A stretch of DNA of 8,695 nt, taken from positions 1-8,695 of the forward strand of contig DPSD01000141.1 in NCBI GenBank assembly GCA_003538495.1. Reading direction: 5' to 3'. The first letter of the stretch is position 1. Every line of letters starts with the position of its first letter. The translations under genes were made by a program, and so were the position numbers. This DNA is from Accumulibacter sp. (GTDB lineage: Bacteria; Pseudomonadota; Gammaproteobacteria; Burkholderiales; Rhodocyclaceae). Of the stretch, positions 6,335 to 8,695 are shown piece by piece. The notes below the pieces were generated by a model. The model made no database searches, was not told the DNA's origin, and saw nothing but the letters and a program-made list of their open reading frames with translations.

Positions 6335-7170
6335 AATCCACCGTCGCCGATTACCGCTACCGGGTATTCTGTCTGCGCATCGTGCCGGTATCGGGCAGCC
6401 CGGTCTACCTCACCGACTACCCGAGAGACCTCGTGATGGGCGGTCACCCGTATCTCTCCACCTCTGGATACCAATTCACCGGCTACGACAGTCGCGCCGA
6501 TTTCTCGCCGGCATCGATCGACATCGAGGGCATCGCCGGGGTGGCTGGCATCTCGCGCGCGGCCGTCGCCAGCGGGGTATTCGACGGCGCGCGATGCTAC
6601 GTGTTCGCGACCACCTGGGCTTCTCCTGTGGAAGATCAGGAGCCGATCGTGTCCGGGATCTTCGGAAAAACTTCCCTGCTGGATGACCGATTCCAGATCG
6701 GCGGCGTGTCGCTGATCGACGCGCTCAATCAGTCGGTCGGACAGATCTATGGCGCTGCCTGCCCCAAAACATTCTGCGGTCAGGAGTATGGGGGATGCAT
6801 GGCCAGTCTGGCGGCCAACACGGTCACGGGCACCCTGACCGGCGTGACCAGCGCCGCAGTATTCGCCGACTCTGGGCGATCTGAGGCTGATGACACCTTT
6901 GGAGCCGGAACGATCCAGTTCACGTCCGGCCCGAATGCAGGACTGAAAGCACTGGAGATCAAGAGCTTTGCAGGGGGCGTCATCACGACCTACGAGCCAT
7001 TCTATTATCTCCCGGTGGTGGGCAATAGCTACAGCATGGTGCGGGGCTGTCGCAAGCGCCTGAGCGACTGTCAGAACAGAGTCGGCGGCAGCAATGTGCT
7101 CAACTTCGGCGGATTCCCGTGGATTCCCACGGGCAGCACCTATGCCCAGGTCGGACAGGGCGGACAATGA
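6331..7170 (+). CDS. Baseplate hub protein, DUF2163 / Phage_BR0599 family (GTA g13-like)
   Basis: A 279-residue protein of the DUF2163 (TIGR02218) family, functionally equivalent to lambda gpL and to the GTA hub, lying between distal tail protein and tip. The N-terminal part shows the family's YRYRVFCLRIVPVSG, YLTDYPRDL and FSPASIDIEGIAG segments. The C-terminal Phage_BR0599 part has a cysteine cluster, C144-PKTF-C149-GQEYGG-C156, then GC240RKRLSDC247 and the strongly conserved LNFGGFPWIPTGS close to the end. Lambda gpL carries a 4Fe-4S cluster, and an equivalent cluster is plausible here, though the ligands are inferred. ATGA overlaps link it to both neighbours. Length is normal for the family. 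Confidence 0.9.
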   Translation: MKSTVADYRYRVFCLRIVPVSGSPVYLTDYPRDLVMGGHPYLSTSGYQFTGYDSRADFSPASIDIEGIAGVAGISRAAVASGVFDGARCYVFATTWASPVEDQEPIVSGIFGKTSLLDDRFQIGGVSLIDALNQSVGQIYGAACPKTFCGQEYGGCMASLAANTVTGTLTGVTSAAVFADSGRSEADDTFGAGTIQFTSGPNAGLKALEIKSFAGGVITTYEPFYYLPVVGNSYSMVRGCRKRLSDCQNRVGGSNVLNFGGFPWIPTGSTYAQVGQGGQ

Positions 7171-7580
7171 CCACAGACGACATTCTCACTGCAGCGCGCC
7201 AGTGTCTCGGCACGCCGTTTCGCCACCAGGGACGGCTGATCGGATTCGGCCTCGATTGTGCCGGCGTAGCCATCCACGTGGCGCGGCAGATCGGCGTCGG
7301 GCATCTGGACGTATCGGGCTATGGGCGCACTCCGGCCAACGGACAACTGGAGCAATCGCTCGATAACCAGCCCGGCCTGGAGCGTGTCGCCCTTTCCGAC
7401 CGTTCGCCCGGTGATCTGTTGTTGATGCGTTTTGCGAGTGATCCCCAGCACCTGGCCATTTGTGCCGGAGAGACCATCATCCACGCCTACGAGGCGGCCG
7501 GGCAGTGTTGCGAGCACCGGCTCTCCAGCCTCTGGCAGTCCAGGATCGTGCGCGTCTATCGATTCCGGGGGGTGTCATGA
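7167..7580 (+). CDS. NlpC/P60 family cysteine peptidase, tail-associated (GTA g14-like)
   Basis: A 137-residue NlpC/P60 endopeptidase of the phage tail type (related to lambda gpK). It is likely to cut peptide crosslinks of peptidoglycan as the tail tip passes the cell wall, or to help assemble the tip. The likely triad is visible: C31 in GFGLDCAGV, H95 in DPQHLAI, and H106 in ETIIHAY as third residue. The family lead-in ARQCLGTPFRHQGR and the strand SPGDLLLMRF are also present. There is no signal peptide or extra domain, so this is the bare catalytic domain. The start at 7167 overlaps the previous stop (ATGA), with AGGG six bases upstream. An in-frame ATG at 7119 lies inside the hub gene and is less likely. 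The stop overlaps the next start. Confidence 0.9.
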   Translation: MTTDDILTAARQCLGTPFRHQGRLIGFGLDCAGVAIHVARQIGVGHLDVSGYGRTPANGQLEQSLDNQPGLERVALSDRSPGDLLLMRFASDPQHLAICAGETIIHAYEAAGQCCEHRLSSLWQSRIVRVYRFRGVS

Positions 7581-8695
7581 GCGGTGGCCAGGTCGTTGGG
7601 GGGCTCGTTGGCGCGGTCGCCGGATTCCTGATTGGCGGTCCGACCGGCGCGCTCTATGGCGCGCAGCTCGGGTTGATGGCCGGCGGACTGCTGAGTCCGC
7701 CACATGGGCCGACGGTCAATGGCCCTCGTCTGGATGACCTCACGGTCCAAACCAGCACCTACGGGGCCGTGATCCCGCGCGTCTACGGCACCGTAACGGT
7801 CAACGGCAATCTCTTCTGGCTGGAGAATAACCGCCTGAAAGAGACGGTGACCAAGAAGAAATCCGGAGGAAAGGGGGGTGGCGGCAAGACGACGACCCGC
7901 ACATATACCTACTCGGCCACCTTCGCGGTTGGATTGTGCAAGGGACCGATCACGGCCATTCGTCGTCTATGGATCGGCCCAAACCTCGTCTATGATGCGG
8001 ACTCTACGGACCCGGGCACGATCGCAGCTAGCGCAGCCGCCGCGGCGGGATTCCATCTCTACCTGGGCACGGATACGCAGGCCGCCGACGCCCGAATGCA
8101 GGCCACACTGGGAGTAGCCAACACGCCCGCGTGGCGTGGGTTGGCTTACCTTGTGTTCTACGACCTGAACCTGGCCCCCTATGGGAATTCGCTCGCTGGC
8201 GCGCAAGTGCGGGCGGAAATTGTCATGAATCGCCCATCGCTTCAAATCAATGCGTATGCCACAGGATTTAACACGTATCCGGCGACAAACTCATTTCCAT
8301 TGTTAGCGTATGGAGCAGGAAAATATTTGTGGATTCCTAGCGAGGGGAATTTATATTTATCAACTACACATTACACATCGACGGATAATGGGGCTACATG
8401 GACATCTAGAGTCAAAGTTAATGAGAGCTATCAACAATATCGCGGACTATGTTTTGTTGGTAGCCTGTTTATCTACGGGAGAATTAATGAGCTGTATACT
8501 TCACCGGATGGTATCAATTGGTCTAGTAGAATAACCCTTGTACCAGGAGAAGTGTCCATCCCTGTATTTGTGCATACCGGATCGCTGTATGTGGGGACCT
8601 ATTGGGATAAGGTAATCACATCAACAGATGGCGCATCATGGAGCACCGCAACCATTCCAGGAGGAACCTCTCATTCGTATTCGTTGATCGCGTGG
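7577..8695 (+). CDS. Tail tip / host-specificity protein, N-terminal part; open at window end
   Basis: The frame stays open for 373 codons to the window edge, so the 3' end is missing. Residues 1-40 are Gly/Ala-rich and hydrophobic (GAVAGFLIGGPTGALYG). Residues 50-216 are a conserved phage tip scaffold (Phage-tail_3 / GTA g15-like): RLDDLTVQTSTYGAVIPRVYG, GNLFWLENNRLKE, a Lys/Gly loop at 93-104, YTYSATFAVGLCKGPI, a WIGPNLVYD strand, FHLYLGTDTQ, and AWRGLAYLVFYDLNLAPYGN with SLAGAQVRAEI. From about residue 217 the character changes. G+C falls to about 40%, TTA, AGA and ATA codons appear, and three Asp-box motifs occur (W275, W315, W355). This second part looks like an acquired beta-propeller. 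The start overlaps the peptidase stop (ATGA). Confidence 0.88.
   Translation, partial: MSGGQVVGGLVGAVAGFLIGGPTGALYGAQLGLMAGGLLSPPHGPTVNGPRLDDLTVQTSTYGAVIPRVYGTVTVNGNLFWLENNRLKETVTKKKSGGKGGGGKTTTRTYTYSATFAVGLCKGPITAIRRLWIGPNLVYDADSTDPGTIAASAAAAAGFHLYLGTDTQAADARMQATLGVANTPAWRGLAYLVFYDLNLAPYGNSLAGAQVRAEIVMNRPSLQINAYATGFNTYPATNSFPLLAYGAGKYLWIPSEGNLYLSTTHYTSTDNGATWTSRVKVNESYQQYRGLCFVGSLFIYGRINELYTSPDGINWSSRITLVPGEVSIPVFVHTGSLYVGTYWDKVITSTDGASWSTATIPGGTSHSYSLIAW
8225..8695 (+). other. AT-rich inserted segment with Asp-box (BNR-like) repeats inside the tip gene
   Basis: Hand count over 8281-8520 gives 96 G or C in 240 bases (40%), against 40 in 60 at 7681-7740 of the same gene. The change starts near 8225, right after the conserved scaffold ends with AGAQVRAEIV. 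The reading frame continues uninterrupted. The segment encodes repeats of about 40 residues, each with a hydrophobic G-L strand pair and an S-x-D-(x)-G-x-x-W turn: STDNGATW at 268-275, SPDGINW at 309-315, STDGASW at 349-355. The likely role is receptor or surface-glycan binding. The end of the segment lies outside the window. Confidence 0.7.

Noticed and set aside
6088..7167. Minus-strand open frame of 359 codons across the DUF2460 and DUF2163 genes.
   Set aside because: It spans two well-supported plus-strand genes and has no family features. It is a shadow frame.
8225..8300. Insertion sequence or recombinase attachment site at the composition break.
   Set aside because: No terminal inverted repeats, target duplication or transposase frame is seen, and the tip gene stays in frame. 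Homologous or illegitimate exchange explains it better.
8310..8534. Small plus-strand frame of 74 codons in the AT-rich region.
   Set aside because: It lies out of frame within the tip gene, whose frame stays open and carries regularly spaced Asp-box motifs. No ribosome binding site of note was seen.
8225..8695. Target variable region of a diversity-generating retroelement.
   Set aside because: The segment is at a host-recognition protein, but no template repeat, reverse transcriptase or adenine-biased variable C-terminal lectin fold is in the window.

Overview
The window holds one continuous block of phage structural genes, all on the + strand. It runs from the head-tail connector to the first part of the tail-tip/host-specificity protein of a long, flexible, siphovirus-type tail. 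No integrase, repressor, lysis, replication, tRNA or rRNA gene is visible. The sequence therefore cannot show whether it comes from a free phage, a prophage or a gene transfer agent (GTA)-like element. The high G+C content (about 60-67% in lines I counted) and the families present suggest a phage of a high-GC proteobacterium. That host assignment is inference.

Layout: positions 40-1703 encode the neck. It comprises a gp6-like head-tail connector, a head-closure protein, an HK97 gp10-like tail completion protein and a DUF3168 tail terminator, packed with 1-8 base overlaps. A short gap (1704-1756) carries a terminator-like hairpin. Next come the major tail (tube) protein (1757-2395) and two tail assembly chaperone reading frames (2420-2749 and 2770-3102). 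These two are joined by a textbook -1 frameshift site, A_AAA_AAC at 2740-2746. An 864-residue tape measure protein follows (3106-5700).

The baseplate set is DUF2460 distal tail protein (5693-6334), DUF2163 hub (6331-7170), NlpC/P60 cysteine peptidase (7167-7580) and a tip/host-specificity protein (7577 onward, still open at the window end). This last order matches the g12-g15 order of Rhodobacter-type gene transfer agents and of many lambda-like phages. Most stops and starts overlap (ATGA or TGATG, or 8 bases), so the genes are probably translated as coupled cistrons from a late transcript whose promoter lies upstream.

The two most interesting points are the following. (1) The tail chaperone pair has a slippery heptamer, an upstream Shine-Dalgarno-like stretch and a possible downstream stem, predicting a roughly 227-residue fusion protein. 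(2) In the tip protein, base composition drops abruptly to about 40% G+C after about position 8225, while the reading frame stays open. The new segment carries three Asp-box motifs whose tryptophans are exactly 40 residues apart. This looks like a beta-propeller receptor-binding module grafted onto a conserved tip scaffold. The module continues past the window end.
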